Under the pieces are notes generated by a model. The model was not told where the DNA came from. It was given only the letters and a program-made list of their open reading frames with translations, and searched no databases. A stretch of 64,000 nt of DNA from Ga0077527 sp964531455. Lineage in GTDB: Bacteria; Pseudomonadota; Gammaproteobacteria; Burkholderiales; SG8-41. Of this stretch, positions 35,808 to 45,222 are shown one piece after another. A program made the translations under genes and the position numbers. The stretch is from positions 1 to 64,000 of the forward strand of contig CAZHFZ010000011.1 in assembly GCA_964531455.1 (NCBI GenBank). Reading direction: 5' to 3'. The stretch's first letter is position 1. Each line of letters begins with the position of its first letter.

Positions 35808-37567
35808 CGCAGACCCAGCGCCTGATCAAGAACCGCAGTGAATTTATCCGCCGACATGAACCCGATCACACGCAAACCCTGAATTTCACTTCCCGCAGGA
35901 TCAAAAAATACGATCCCGGGCGGGCCGAACAGCCGGAAACGTTTGAGCAGCGCCTGATGGTCTGCGTTGCCGCTCGTCACGTCAGCCTGCACCTTGACCA
36001 TAGCGGCCATACGCGACCGCACCGCCGGATCAGTAAAGGTGTAGCGCTCCATTTCCTTGCAACTGACACACCAGTCGGCATAAAAATCGAGCATGACCAC
36101 CTTACCCTTGGCCGCCGCGATGGCCGCATCGAGTTCGGCAATGTTGCCGACGCGCTGGAAAGCAACGCCAGGCCCCGCAGGCTCGCCGGCTGCCGCACCT
36201 CGCAGGCCGGAAAGCGGCTGCAGGACATCACGGCTTCCCGACAAAGCGCCGACGACATAAGCGAGGCCTGCCGCTAAAGCAATGATGCCCACCCCCTTGC
36301 TGATCCGCGCGCCGCCTCGGGCATTCTGCGGCAGTGGATCAATCGCACGAAGATAAACACCCGTCAGGATCAGCAATGCCGCCCAGGCCAGCATCTGCAT
36401 CGCCATGGGAATGACCGGTGACACCAGATATACGGCTACCGCCAGCAACAGCACCCCGAAGAAGCGCTTCACGCTTTCCATCCATGGACCCGCCTTGGGC
36501 ACCAACGCGCCCGCAGACGCGCCGATCGCCAGTAATGGAACGCCCATACCCAGCGCCATCGCAAACAATGCGCTGCCGCCAAGCACGGCATCACCGCTTT
36601 GCGAGATGTACAGCAGGGCCCCGGCCAGAGGCGCAGCGACGCAAGGCCCGACTATCAGCGCAGACAATACCCCCATCACAAACACGCCGAGAAAATGGCC
36701 GCCGTGCAGACGACTGCTCGCCCCGGCCAGCCGTGACTGCAATGCGCTCGGCAGTTGCAGTTCATAAAAGCCGAACATCGACAGCGCCAGCATGACGAAC
36801 ATCAGCGCAAATCCGCCCAGCACCCAGGGATTCTGCAAAGCCGCAGACAGCAAAGCCCCGGACAGTCCGGCCGCAATACCCGCAAGCGCATAAGTGATAG
36901 CCATGCCAAGAACATACGCAACCGACAGCAGAAACCCGTGCATGCGGGTCAGGTGCTGTCCACGGCCAACGATAATGCCCGACAGAATCGGAATCATGGG
37001 CAACACGCAAGGGGTAAACGACAGCAGCAAACCAAATCCGAAGAAGCTTGCAATCAGCAACCAGGTGTCGCCGCGGAACAGTTCCGCAATCAACGCATCT
37101 TCACCCAGACTGCCAGCCGCAGCTTTCGTCGAGGATCCGCTGAAATCAGCGAGGCGCAGGTCCGCCTTCTGCTCTACCGGCACGTAACAGACACCGACAT
37201 CGGCGCACCCCTGGGAAACCGCGGTCAGTGACACGCGCTCACCTGCACCGCCGCGATTCAGCGGCAGCGTGATGCGCACTTCATCGCGAAAAACCGCCAC
37301 TTCCCCGAAGAATTCGTCCTTCTTGATAATGCCGGGCGGCAACAGCGGTTCGCCCCCTGCTGCGGCAGCAGGCTCCAGCGTGAACCGGAACTTGTCACGA
37401 TACATGTAGTAACCTTTTGCGATCACATAACGAACTTCGATCGCATCGGGCGCCACCACGCGGGCACTGAAGGCAAAAGCCTTCTCCGGCTCAAGCAATT
37501 CGGGTTCGGCCGCGTGTGCCAATCCGCTGCATACCAGCATCAGCACGAATAACCAGCGAGAAATCAT
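35804..37567 (-). CDS. dsbD: Thiol:disulfide interchange protein DsbD
   Basis: A 587-residue protein with all three DsbD parts. A signal peptide (MISRWLFVLMLVCSGLAHA) precedes the alpha domain with redox cysteines in GCADVGVCYVP. The membrane beta domain of about eight segments (170-440) has FTPCVLPMIPILSG and GPCVAAPLAGALL. The C-terminal gamma thioredoxin domain has DWCVSCKEME. It moves electrons from cytoplasmic thioredoxin to the periplasm. cutA lies 34 bp upstream, and the order cutA-dsbD-tlpA suggests one transcript. Confidence 0.96.
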   Translation of the reverse strand: MISRWLFVLMLVCSGLAHAAEPELLEPEKAFAFSARVVAPDAIEVRYVIAKGYYMYRDKFRFTLEPAAAAGGEPLLPPGIIKKDEFFGEVAVFRDEVRITLPLNRGGAGERVSLTAVSQGCADVGVCYVPVEQKADLRLADFSGSSTKAAAGSLGEDALIAELFRGDTWLLIASFFGFGLLLSFTPCVLPMIPILSGIIVGRGQHLTRMHGFLLSVAYVLGMAITYALAGIAAGLSGALLSAALQNPWVLGGFALMFVMLALSMFGFYELQLPSALQSRLAGASSRLHGGHFLGVFVMGVLSALIVGPCVAAPLAGALLYISQSGDAVLGGSALFAMALGMGVPLLAIGASAGALVPKAGPWMESVKRFFGVLLLAVAVYLVSPVIPMAMQMLAWAALLILTGVYLRAIDPLPQNARGGARISKGVGIIALAAGLAYVVGALSGSRDVLQPLSGLRGAAAGEPAGPGVAFQRVGNIAELDAAIAAAKGKVVMLDFYADWCVSCKEMERYTFTDPAVRSRMAAMVKVQADVTSGNADHQALLKRFRLFGPPGIVFFDPAGSEIQGLRVIGFMSADKFTAVLDQALGLR

Positions 37568-37601
37568 CTGAGCGCCTGAAAAATATGGGGCGGGTTTGGA
37601 A

Positions 37602-37937
37602 TTATGCGGTGCGAGTCTCGCCCGTCACCCATTCAAGATAAGCCGGGAGGCCGTGCGTCACTGGGACCGCAACGATCTCCGGGAGTTCATACGGATGGCA
37701 AGTGAGGATGGCGGCCTCCAGCTCGGAATAACGACGCGAGGATGTCTTGATCATTACCGGCACCTCCGTGGCTTCCTCTGTCGCCCCCTGCCAGCGGTAA
37801 GTGGAAGCACAAGGGGCCAGCACATTGACACAGGCCGCCAGCCCGGATTCAACCAGATGCCGCGCGAGCTGCCGTGCAGAAGGTTCATCCGGCAAAGAGC
37901 ACATCACCAACAGCACCTGGCCAGCATCACCGGACAT
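37602..37937 (-). CDS. cutA: CutA divalent-ion tolerance protein
   Basis: A 111-residue PII-like trimeric protein. LVMCSLPDEPSARQLARHLVESGLAACVN, STYRWQG, EEATEVPVMIKTSS and HPYELPEIVAVPV are the family motifs. It has been linked to copper tolerance, but its real role is unclear. Its start overlaps the end of the upstream epimerase-like gene by 11 bp. Confidence 0.95.
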   Translation of the reverse strand: MSGDAGQVLLVMCSLPDEPSARQLARHLVESGLAACVNVLAPCASTYRWQGATEEATEVPVMIKTSSRRYSELEAAILTCHPYELPEIVAVPVTHGLPAYLEWVTGETRTA

Positions 37938-38820
37938 GCCGCTGCTCCATCATTGGCGCAGCAGCTGCAATGCCCTCACGCACAGTCGGGTAACGCAGCC
38001 GTACCCGCAGCTCCTGCTTGACGCGATGGTTGGTCAGCCTGCGCGATTCGCTCATGAATGAGTACAGCATTTCAGGCAGCACGGCACGCGCTTCGGCGCG
38101 CCCCACACGAGGAGGACGCGGCAAACAGAAACGGTCGGCGACAAGATCGAAATAATCACCCATTTTCTGCGGAGCATCGTCGCTGGCGTTGTAGCTGCGA
38201 TTCGCCTGACCCCGATGCAATGCGGCAACCACCATGCGCGCCAGATCGTCGGCATGCACATGGTTCACATAGGAATCATCCTGCGGCAACAGCGCCGGGG
38301 TGCCGCGTTCAATGCGCGCGACAGGCAGGCGGTCGGCCGCATATATACCGGGAACGCGAAGGATACTCACGCACACCCCCGTCCGCGCACCCCACTCGCG
38401 CAAGCGCCGTTCTGCATCAGTGCGGCGGCGTGCACGGTCGGTCCGCGGCCGCAGCGGACTGGTCTCATTGACCAGTGCGCCGCTGCAGTCGCCATACACG
38501 CCGCTGGTGCTTATATAGACAAAGTGCTGTGGTAGACTTCGGCCCCGTCCAAGTGCAGCAATCAGGTGTGCGGTGCGGGTGTCGGCGATACCAACGGCCG
38601 GCGGTGGCGCGAGATGGATGACGTCATGCGCAATGCCTGCCAGTCCGTCCAGCGTCGCCGGACGGTCCAGATCCCCGGTCAATGGCATCAGACCGAGGTC
38701 GCGCAACGCGGCGCAACGCCCGGCGTCACGGGTCAACGCATAGATGCGGTGACGCGTACGCAGCAGCATCGCGACGCGCAATCCGACGTCACCACAACCG
38801 ATGATCAGCAGGCGTTTCAT
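37927..38820 (-). CDS. NAD-dependent epimerase/dehydratase-like (SDR) protein
   Basis: A 297-residue extended SDR protein starting MKRLLIIGCGDVGLRVAML, a Rossmann motif (GCGDVG). VYISTSGVYGDC holds the YGD in place of a canonical YxxxK, as in YeeZ-type proteins, and NHVHADDLARMVVAAL follows. The substrate is unknown. ATG 38820 gives the standard N-terminus; 23 extra codons upstream are not conserved. It is divergent from the ferredoxin-type reductase gene, with 52 bp between. Confidence 0.85.
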   Translation of the reverse strand: MKRLLIIGCGDVGLRVAMLLRTRHRIYALTRDAGRCAALRDLGLMPLTGDLDRPATLDGLAGIAHDVIHLAPPPAVGIADTRTAHLIAALGRGRSLPQHFVYISTSGVYGDCSGALVNETSPLRPRTDRARRRTDAERRLREWGARTGVCVSILRVPGIYAADRLPVARIERGTPALLPQDDSYVNHVHADDLARMVVAALHRGQANRSYNASDDAPQKMGDYFDLVADRFCLPRPPRVGRAEARAVLPEMLYSFMSESRRLTNHRVKQELRVRLRYPTVREGIAAAAPMMEQRHVR

Positions 38821-38872
38821 ATAGTGTCTTATTCTAGCGCAGTCACTTCGCACTGAACCCCGGAAAACCCCA

Positions 38873-39892
38873 ATGCCCCGGCAGATCACGATCCGTCCCA
38901 GCGGCCATGCCCTGATCGCACAGGATGGCGAAACCGTACTCGAAGCCGCATTACGCGAGGGTTTTATGCTGCCCTACGGCTGCCGCAATGGAGCCTGCGG
39001 CTCGTGCAAGGGCAAAATCCTTGAAGGCAGCGTAGACCATGGCAAGTCGCTCGACAGTGTGCTGCCTGCTGCGGAACGCGCGCTGGGAGCAGCACTGTTC
39101 TGTCAGGCCCTGCCGCAGTCGGACCTGGTCATTGAATGCCGCGAAATCGGTGCGGTCAAGGATATTCCGGTGAAGATGCTGCCGTGCCGGGTGCAAACAC
39201 TGGAACTGGTAGCAACTGATGTCATGCGCATCCGGCTTAAATTACCGGCTGCGGAGCGGTTGCAGTTTCTCGCCGGTCAATACATCGACATCCTGCTCAA
39301 AGACGGCACTCGACGCAGCCTGTCGATGGCCAACCCGCCACACGACGATGGTTTGCTGGAACTGCATCTGCGTAACTATGGCGGGCCATTCAGCACACAC
39401 GTATTCACGCGGATGAAGGAAAAGGACATCCTCCGCTTCGAAGGACCGTACGGAAGCTTCTACCTGCGGGAAGACAGCACAAAACCGGTGGTACTGGTTG
39501 CTGGCGGCACCGGCTTCGCACCGATCAAGGCGATCATCGAACATGCCATCCACAAAAAGCTCAGGCGACCGATGATCCTGTATCGCGGCGCACGACGTAC
39601 CGCCGACCTTTATCTCGACGAACTGCCGCAAAGCTGGCAACGCGAACACGAAATCCGCTACGTCCCGGTATTGTCTGACGTCGCCACCGGCGAAACATGG
39701 GACGGGAGGCGCGGCCTCGTCCATCAGGCGGTGATGGATGATCTGCCGGATCTTTCCAGTCATGAGGTTTATGCCTGCGGTGCGCCGGCGATGATTGAGG
39801 CTGCGCGTCGCGATTTCTGCGTGCGCTGCGGCTTGCCGGAGTCCGCGTTCCATGCAGACTCATTTACGCCAGCGGTTGCGCCGGACAGTTAA
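38873..39892 (+). CDS. 2Fe-2S ferredoxin/FAD/NAD(P) oxidoreductase (CDP-6-deoxy-glucoseen reductase-like)
   Basis: A 339-residue one-piece electron-transfer protein. The N-terminal plant-type ferredoxin domain (1-90) has the cluster CRNGACGSCKG plus a fourth Cys in LFCQALP. An FAD domain follows (about 100-200: RRSLSMANPP) and then an NAD-binding domain (VVLVAGGTGFAPIKAII, YACGAPAMIEAA). Such proteins are usually annotated CDP-6-deoxy-delta-3,4-glucoseen reductase after AscD, but there are no deoxysugar genes here; it more likely feeds electrons to an unknown oxygenase or reductase partner. Confidence 0.88.
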   Translation: MPRQITIRPSGHALIAQDGETVLEAALREGFMLPYGCRNGACGSCKGKILEGSVDHGKSLDSVLPAAERALGAALFCQALPQSDLVIECREIGAVKDIPVKMLPCRVQTLELVATDVMRIRLKLPAAERLQFLAGQYIDILLKDGTRRSLSMANPPHDDGLLELHLRNYGGPFSTHVFTRMKEKDILRFEGPYGSFYLREDSTKPVVLVAGGTGFAPIKAIIEHAIHKKLRRPMILYRGARRTADLYLDELPQSWQREHEIRYVPVLSDVATGETWDGRRGLVHQAVMDDLPDLSSHEVYACGAPAMIEAARRDFCVRCGLPESAFHADSFTPAVAPDS

Positions 39893-39895
39893 AAC

Positions 39896-41104
39896 TCAGA
39901 CCAGTTTGCGCCGGCGACCGCCGCCGGCCTGCTTGAGTTGCCCGACCGCAAGCGCAAGGCTGGCGCGGTAATGCGTTCGCGCATCATCGGCGCGCTCGAG
40001 GCGGTCATGCAATTGCGCGAGTTCAAGATGGGCTGAATAAGTCGGCTCGACGGCAACGCTCGCTTCAAAATAACTCTGCGCCTTGCCCCACAACTGCTGC
40101 TGCGCGCACAAACGCCCCAGCGCCAGCAACAGCGCACCGTCCTTGCGATGTTCACGCAGCCAGCGCTCGGCACACTCGATCTGTCGCAACGCATTGCCAG
40201 AACGGCACTCGCCATAAAGGGTGACAAGCCCGCTGTCCCAATCGGTCTCAAGACTGCTTTCAATGATGCCTGTGGCCTCGTCACAAAGACCCATCTCATG
40301 GAACGCCGCAGCGGCCGCGATGGCAATCGATGTCTCACGGCGGTAACGTTCGGGCAGGCGTTTCCAGAGGTCCTTCAACCCCGCAGCATCGCCGGAACGG
40401 CGTTCCAGCAATTGCCGCCACGCATGGCGTCTTTCTGCATCCGCCTGGTCAGCGCTGAACACGCCGCGCTTTTCGAGCTGGTCGATCAGCGGCGGCGCCA
40501 GATCCCACTGGCCAATGCGTTGCCGGGCACGCAACTCAAGGCGCAGCGCCGCGGTATGTTTGGACGGCAACAGCGCCAGCGCCGCCAGAGCCTCTTCCGG
40601 CCGGCGGTCGTCAAGAAGCATCTGCGCGCGGCTGACCGCCCTGACGATATCCGATTTGTCCGGGTCCGCAGCAAGCCGATCAAGATATCCATCACGCCGA
40701 TCCTGCGCCCGCAGGCCGTGTGCTGCATGGGCAGCGACCACGACGCCAACATCCTCGGGGGCGCCCAGTTCAACTGCGCGCATCGCCGACTTTTCGGCGC
40801 GCGAGTACCGTCCGGAAAAAAATTCGCGCAGGGCTTCGGTCATTTTCTGCTGGGCAGCATCACGTCGACGCACCTCGCGAAAGTGCGCAACCCGCGATGG
40901 CAATCCGATGGTCGTGAACAGCAGGCGCAACAGCAGATATGTCGCAATGAATCCCAGCACCAACAGTATTACCGCAAAATTGAGCGACAGTTCGATGCGC
41001 TGGCCGGGCATCGCAATCAACACATAACCCGGATTGATATCAGCGATCAGCGTCAGGCCCGTAGCCAGGGCAGCAAGTCCGAGTATCCAGATCAGCCAGC
41101 GCAT
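39896..41104 (-). CDS. hemY: HemY-like heme biosynthesis operon membrane protein
   Basis: A 402-residue protein with two N-terminal membrane segments (about 3-22 and 42-65) and a periplasmic or cytoplasmic domain of TPR-like helices rich in Ala and Leu (AERRHAWRQLLERR, SYFEASVAVEPTYSAHLELAQLHDRL). This is the proteobacterial HemY of the hemCDXY operon, not protoporphyrinogen oxidase. Its exact role in tetrapyrrole synthesis is unknown. It follows hemX by 10 bp. Confidence 0.93.
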   Translation of the reverse strand: MRWLIWILGLAALATGLTLIADINPGYVLIAMPGQRIELSLNFAVILLVLGFIATYLLLRLLFTTIGLPSRVAHFREVRRRDAAQQKMTEALREFFSGRYSRAEKSAMRAVELGAPEDVGVVVAAHAAHGLRAQDRRDGYLDRLAADPDKSDIVRAVSRAQMLLDDRRPEEALAALALLPSKHTAALRLELRARQRIGQWDLAPPLIDQLEKRGVFSADQADAERRHAWRQLLERRSGDAAGLKDLWKRLPERYRRETSIAIAAAAAFHEMGLCDEATGIIESSLETDWDSGLVTLYGECRSGNALRQIECAERWLREHRKDGALLLALGRLCAQQQLWGKAQSYFEASVAVEPTYSAHLELAQLHDRLERADDARTHYRASLALAVGQLKQAGGGRRRKLV

Positions 41105-41114
41105 TGCCGTCCGC

Positions 41115-42182
41115 TCAGTTCAGCGGCTTGCCGCGCGGCAGGCGCAGCTTGCGCAGCGCCTCCAGCGTTTCCGCGAGATCCGGAATATCGACCTGCAGCT
41201 GTGCCGCCTGCAGCTTGCTCAATGTGCCGGTCATGGCAACCACAGCCGGACTGCCCTTTTCAAAATGGGTTTCCAGCATGCCGAGCGCGGCCCGCAAATC
41301 GACCTGATAACTTTTGGTGTCCCGCGACAGCAACGCCACCCGTGCCCCTACCAGCCGCAGTTTGAGATTCTCGCGCAGGAAAAACGCCTGTTCAGGCGCC
41401 AGAAGCGCGGCGTCCTGCACGCCACTGCGCTGGATGCGCACCAGCTGCCGCAGCTCGTACCAGATTTCCCGCAGCACCTGCTCCCATGCCGAAACGACAG
41501 CAGGCGGCATCGGGGCGGCTTTGTCCGTCCGGGCACGCGCATCCATCGCCAGCGGCAGGCGGTCAACTGCGGCAATCACGTCATCCAGCCGGGCGCTTGC
41601 GCCATAAACATCAACCAGCGGCAACCCCTTGAGTCGTTCAATATCACGCGCCAATGCACGGCGCAGTCCCGCGTAACGCGGCTGGTCCATGCGCTGCAGG
41701 CGCGCCTCCGCGTTTTCGAGTCCGATTAAAGCGGCCCGCACGTTTGCCGCAACCTGCAACTGCTGGCTGGCCAGCAGTACCGACTGCTCAATGTCGGCAA
41801 ACGCCCATTCATCGCGATTCCGCGAAAGCTCCTGATACAAAGTCTCCAGGGCGATCTGCTGGCTTTGCGACTCGGCCAGCTTGGCTTCAAGTACGCCGAG
41901 TTTGACTTCCGCTTCCCGCAGCGCGGTCGCGGCCTGCGCGGCGCGCCCTGAGGCCTCCTTGTTCTGCACTTCCATTTCGGCAAGCCGGCGCGCGAGCTCA
42001 CGGCGCAACGCGTCGTCCTCTCCGCGATTGCGATACCACTGGTAGCCGGAAAACAGCGCCACCACCACCGCCACGATCAACGCGAGCAGTGGCAGGCGGT
42101 TGCCGGCCGGCGATGACGTCAACGCGGGCTCGGCCACTGCGGCCGCAGTGGCAGTCGGCGCCTGATGTTCACTTTCACTCAT
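41115..42182 (-). CDS. hemX: HemX, putative uroporphyrinogen-III C-methyltransferase-like membrane protein
   Basis: A 355-residue protein: short cytoplasmic Ala-rich N-terminus, one membrane segment (about 38-57, LPLLALIVAVVVALFSGYQWY), then a long coiled coil (about 60-125) and an alpha-helical domain (WAFADIEQSVLLASQQLQVA). Despite the historical name it lacks SAM methyltransferase motifs. ATG 42182 (MSESEHQAP) is chosen over an in-frame start at 42215 that would abut hemD. It belongs to the hemCDXY run. Confidence 0.92.
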   Translation of the reverse strand: MSESEHQAPTATAAAVAEPALTSSPAGNRLPLLALIVAVVVALFSGYQWYRNRGEDDALRRELARRLAEMEVQNKEASGRAAQAATALREAEVKLGVLEAKLAESQSQQIALETLYQELSRNRDEWAFADIEQSVLLASQQLQVAANVRAALIGLENAEARLQRMDQPRYAGLRRALARDIERLKGLPLVDVYGASARLDDVIAAVDRLPLAMDARARTDKAAPMPPAVVSAWEQVLREIWYELRQLVRIQRSGVQDAALLAPEQAFFLRENLKLRLVGARVALLSRDTKSYQVDLRAALGMLETHFEKGSPAVVAMTGTLSKLQAAQLQVDIPDLAETLEALRKLRLPRGKPLN

Positions 42183-42215
42183 GATTTGGAGGATAGCATG
42201 CGCATTGCAGTGCAA

Positions 42216-42992
42216 TTACACCGCGAAGTAGCGTTGCAACGCGTCCATCAACCCGTCATCACCAGGTCTGGTATCGATAACATGACTGCAACCGAGTTCG
42301 CGTGCAACAGCAGCGATGCGCGGGTGCGGTGCAAATACCGGGGTGCCACACAGAGCAGCCCGACCGGATTCACCGACCATTTCATACAAGTTGCGCATGC
42401 CCTCGCTGCTGGTGATCGTAACGGCATGCAATGCCTTGGCATCCCATGCCGCATGCAGCGGCGTCGCAGCGACCTGCGGTCGGGCACGTCGATAACACTC
42501 GACATAATCCACTTTAGCCCCGCGAGCACCCAGCGTCTCACCCAACAGTTCGCGTCCGCCATCTCCGCGAAAAATCACAATGCGCCAGCCTGCCACTTCC
42601 TGCAACCCGGGGAGTTCCAGAAGATGTTCACTGTCAAAGTTGCGCTCCGGCGCGATGGCTCCGGCAATGCCAAAACGTTCAAGCTCCCTGACACAACCCT
42701 TGCCGATCGCGGCAACACGCAGCTGCGCCGGCCAGGCGCGGCGCTCGACAAGCGGTTTCATCACACGCACCACGGCATTGGGGCTGATAAATACTGCAAG
42801 CTGATATTCGTCCAGACGGGCAATGGCCTCGTCCAATGGCCGGCGATCAGCGGTATCGACAATTTCCAGCACCGGAAACAGGATTGCATTGCCGCCGGCG
42901 GCCCGTATCCGCTCGGCTAGCGGCCCCGCCTGCTGAGCCGGGCGCGTCACGACGATGCCGCGACCCGCAAGCGGCGCCGCGCGGGCAGTCAT
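42216..42992 (-). CDS. hemD: Uroporphyrinogen-III synthase
   Basis: A 258-residue two-domain enzyme that cyclises hydroxymethylbilane with inversion of ring D. Weakly conserved family features are visible: GIVVTRPAQQAGPLAERIRAAGG near the start, VFISPNAVV, AIGKGCVREL and VTITSSEGMRNL. Identification is firm because its ATG overlaps the hemC stop (ATGA) and hemX/hemY follow. Confidence 0.93.
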   Translation of the reverse strand: MTARAAPLAGRGIVVTRPAQQAGPLAERIRAAGGNAILFPVLEIVDTADRRPLDEAIARLDEYQLAVFISPNAVVRVMKPLVERRAWPAQLRVAAIGKGCVRELERFGIAGAIAPERNFDSEHLLELPGLQEVAGWRIVIFRGDGGRELLGETLGARGAKVDYVECYRRARPQVAATPLHAAWDAKALHAVTITSSEGMRNLYEMVGESGRAALCGTPVFAPHPRIAAVARELGCSHVIDTRPGDDGLMDALQRYFAV

Positions 42993-43942
42993 GATTGCCG
43001 GGCGAGTGCTGCAAGAATCTCCGCAGCGCCCCTGCCCTTCAGGTCATCGGCAAGGGACAGACCTATGGCTTCTGCCTTATCGGGGTTGCCTGCCGCCTCA
43101 CCGCGGATAATCTGCGAACCGTCAGGTGCGCCGACCAATCCGCGCAACCTGAGCTGCCCGCCGGCTATTTCAGCAAAACCCGCCAGCGGCACATTGCAGC
43201 TTCCGGCGAGGGCCCGGGAAAAAGCACGCTCAGCGAGCACACATTGCCGCGTCGATGCATGAACCATTGGTGACAGCAACTCGAATACATCGCGACGATC
43301 GTCCCGGCACTCGATGCCCAGCGCACCCTGTCCCACGGCAGGCAGGCTCTCCTCGGGCGTCAGCAGTGCGGCAATACGATCTGCCAGACCCAACCGCTTC
43401 AATCCGGCAGCGGCCAGAATAATCGCGCTGTACTGGCCTTCATCCAGTTTACGCAGCCGCGTCTGCACGTTGCCGCGCAGCGGTTCAATCACAAGCTGTG
43501 GAAAGCCGGCGCGCAGCTGGCATTCACGGCGCAGGCTTGATGTCCCGACGCGCGCACCCGCCGGCAGTTCCGAAAGGCTGCGAAAATGATTGGAAACAAA
43601 TGCATCGCGGGGATCCGCGCGTTCCAATGTTGCCGCCAGCGCGAAGCCCGGCGGCAAATGCATCGGCACATCCTTCATCGAATGCACCGCGAGATCCGCA
43701 CGGCCGTCGGCAAGAGCGTCTTCCAGTTCCTTGACGAACAGACCCTTGCCGCCAATTTTGGCCAGGGAACTGCCGAGATTGCGGTCACCTTCGGTGGTCA
43801 TGCCCAGAATCGATACTGAACGCTCCGGATATAATCGTTGCAGTTCTGCCTGCACATGCCGCGCCTGCCACAACGCCAGCGCAGATTCCCGAGTGGCGAT
43901 CACGATCGAACCGGCCTCACGTCCGAAAACATTCGGTATCAT
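42989..43942 (-). CDS. hemC: Porphobilinogen deaminase (hydroxymethylbilane synthase)
   Basis: A 317-residue enzyme that links four porphobilinogens. VIATRESALALWQARHV is the N-terminal signature, DLAVHSMKDVP the middle one with a catalytic Asp, and AGSCNVPLAGFAEI holds the dipyrromethane-binding Cys. The start codon is only one base away from the likely start of the divergent thioredoxin-like gene, and no Shine-Dalgarno is seen, so the mRNA leader may be very short. Confidence 0.96.
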   Translation of the reverse strand: MIPNVFGREAGSIVIATRESALALWQARHVQAELQRLYPERSVSILGMTTEGDRNLGSSLAKIGGKGLFVKELEDALADGRADLAVHSMKDVPMHLPPGFALAATLERADPRDAFVSNHFRSLSELPAGARVGTSSLRRECQLRAGFPQLVIEPLRGNVQTRLRKLDEGQYSAIILAAAGLKRLGLADRIAALLTPEESLPAVGQGALGIECRDDRRDVFELLSPMVHASTRQCVLAERAFSRALAGSCNVPLAGFAEIAGGQLRLRGLVGAPDGSQIIRGEAAGNPDKAEAIGLSLADDLKGRGAAEILAALARQS

Positions 43943-43943
43943 A

Positions 43944-44429
43944 TTGATTAAATTGAATATTTTATCTGTTTATCGCTGGCTGATTGTAACATGCGCCTTG
44001 CTGACTGCAGGTCCGTTGATGGCGCAACTGCTGCCGGCAGGCGACCTGATGCAGGTTGCGGCAGAAGCCCGCAGCAAACGCGTGCCGATACTGGTTGCCT
44101 TCATGCAGCAGTCCTGCCCGTACTGCGCCATTGCGCGCCGTGACTATCTGTTGCCGCTACAGGCCGATCCGCAATGGCGGCATCGCGTATTGATCCGCGA
44201 AGTTGATGTTGATCGCAACACACCGATGCGCGATTTCACCGGCGCAGCGACAACGCAACGCGCGTTTTCGCGCATTCACGAGGCGCGACGGGTGCCGACG
44301 CTGATCTTCTTTGATGCCGACGGCAATCGCGTTGGGCAGCCGATCATCGGATTGCTCTCCGAGGATTTCTACAGGCTCTACATTGAGCAGGGGATTGAAG
44401 CGGGCCTCGCGAAAATGCGCAAGCGCTGA
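43944..44429 (+). CDS. Periplasmic thioredoxin-like protein (SoxW-type)
   Basis: About 161 residues. A signal peptide is visible in frame (about RWLIVTCALLTAGPLMA, cleavage before QLLPAG). A thioredoxin-like domain with redox site QQSCPYCAIAR follows, then the cis-Pro region VPTLIFFDADG. The signal peptide requires a start upstream of ATG 44019, and the only candidates are TTG at 43944 or 43953. I list 43944; the exact start is uncertain. It is divergent from hemC and convergent with algR. Probably a periplasmic disulfide reductase. Confidence 0.8.
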   Translation: MIKLNILSVYRWLIVTCALLTAGPLMAQLLPAGDLMQVAAEARSKRVPILVAFMQQSCPYCAIARRDYLLPLQADPQWRHRVLIREVDVDRNTPMRDFTGAATTQRAFSRIHEARRVPTLIFFDADGNRVGQPIIGLLSEDFYRLYIEQGIEAGLAKMRKR

Positions 44430-44436
44430 GCGGACC

Positions 44437-45195
44437 TCAGCGCACCAGATCACGCACGATGTGCTGTTGGCGGCGGCTCACCGGGATGCGTTCCTCCAAT
44501 CCTGCCAGCAACACCTGCCACGGGCCGTCGCCGGATTCGCCGCCTATACGCTCAAATCCGCGAATCGCCGCGCGCGCCACCAGACAGTTGCGATGCACAC
44601 GCACAAATTGCGCGGCAAACTCCTGTTCGAGACGGGTCAATGATTCCTCGATCAGGTGCTCTCGCTGCGCAGTGCGTACCGTCACGTACTTCAGTTCGGC
44701 GCGCAAATACAGCACCTCTGCTATCGGGATCAAATGCACCTTTCCGCGCTCGACCGCACTCAGACAGCTCCGTGGCGCAGGCTGCAATTCGCGAAGGATT
44801 TCTGCCTTCGGCATCAACGTGCGCGAAGCCCGCACCAGCGCTTCCTGCAATCGCGTGGCGCGAATCGGCTTCAGCAGGTAATCCACGGCATGCAACTCGA
44901 ATGCGCGTATGGCATAGCTGTCAAACGCCGTCGTAAAAATGACCGCCGGCGGCTCCTGCAACCGGCGCAGATGCTGGGCCACCTCGATGCCGTCCATCCC
45001 GGGCATGCGCACATCGAGGAGGATTACATCGACCGCGACTGCTTCCGTGATCTCCAAGGCCTCGCGGCCGTTGCCGGCTTCGCCGACCACAGTCACCGGC
45101 AGCGCATCACCGATGTCCGTCAGCAGGTCGTGCATGCGGCTGCGCGCCGGCGCCTCATCATCAACGATCAGCACCCGCAGCGGCTGCGCGATCAC
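44437..45195 (-). CDS. algR: LytTR-type response regulator (AlgR-like)
   Basis: A 252-residue regulator. The receiver domain (about 7-125) has VLIVDDEAPAR (acidic pocket), the phospho-acceptor Asp in VILLDVRMPGMDG, and the switch residues in IFTTAFDSYA and LLKPI. The LytTR DNA-binding domain (about 145-250) has VLYLRAELKYVTVRT and FVRVHRNCLVAR. It starts 27 bp after the histidine kinase gene, its partner. AlgR controls alginate and type IV pili in Pseudomonas; the target set here is not known. Confidence 0.92.
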   Translation of the reverse strand: MIAQPLRVLIVDDEAPARSRMHDLLTDIGDALPVTVVGEAGNGREALEITEAVAVDVILLDVRMPGMDGIEVAQHLRRLQEPPAVIFTTAFDSYAIRAFELHAVDYLLKPIRATRLQEALVRASRTLMPKAEILRELQPAPRSCLSAVERGKVHLIPIAEVLYLRAELKYVTVRTAQREHLIEESLTRLEQEFAAQFVRVHRNCLVARAAIRGFERIGGESGDGPWQVLLAGLEERIPVSRRQQHIVRDLVR

Positions 45196-45222
45196 GTGCG
45201 CTCCGCCTTCACAGTTTTGCCT

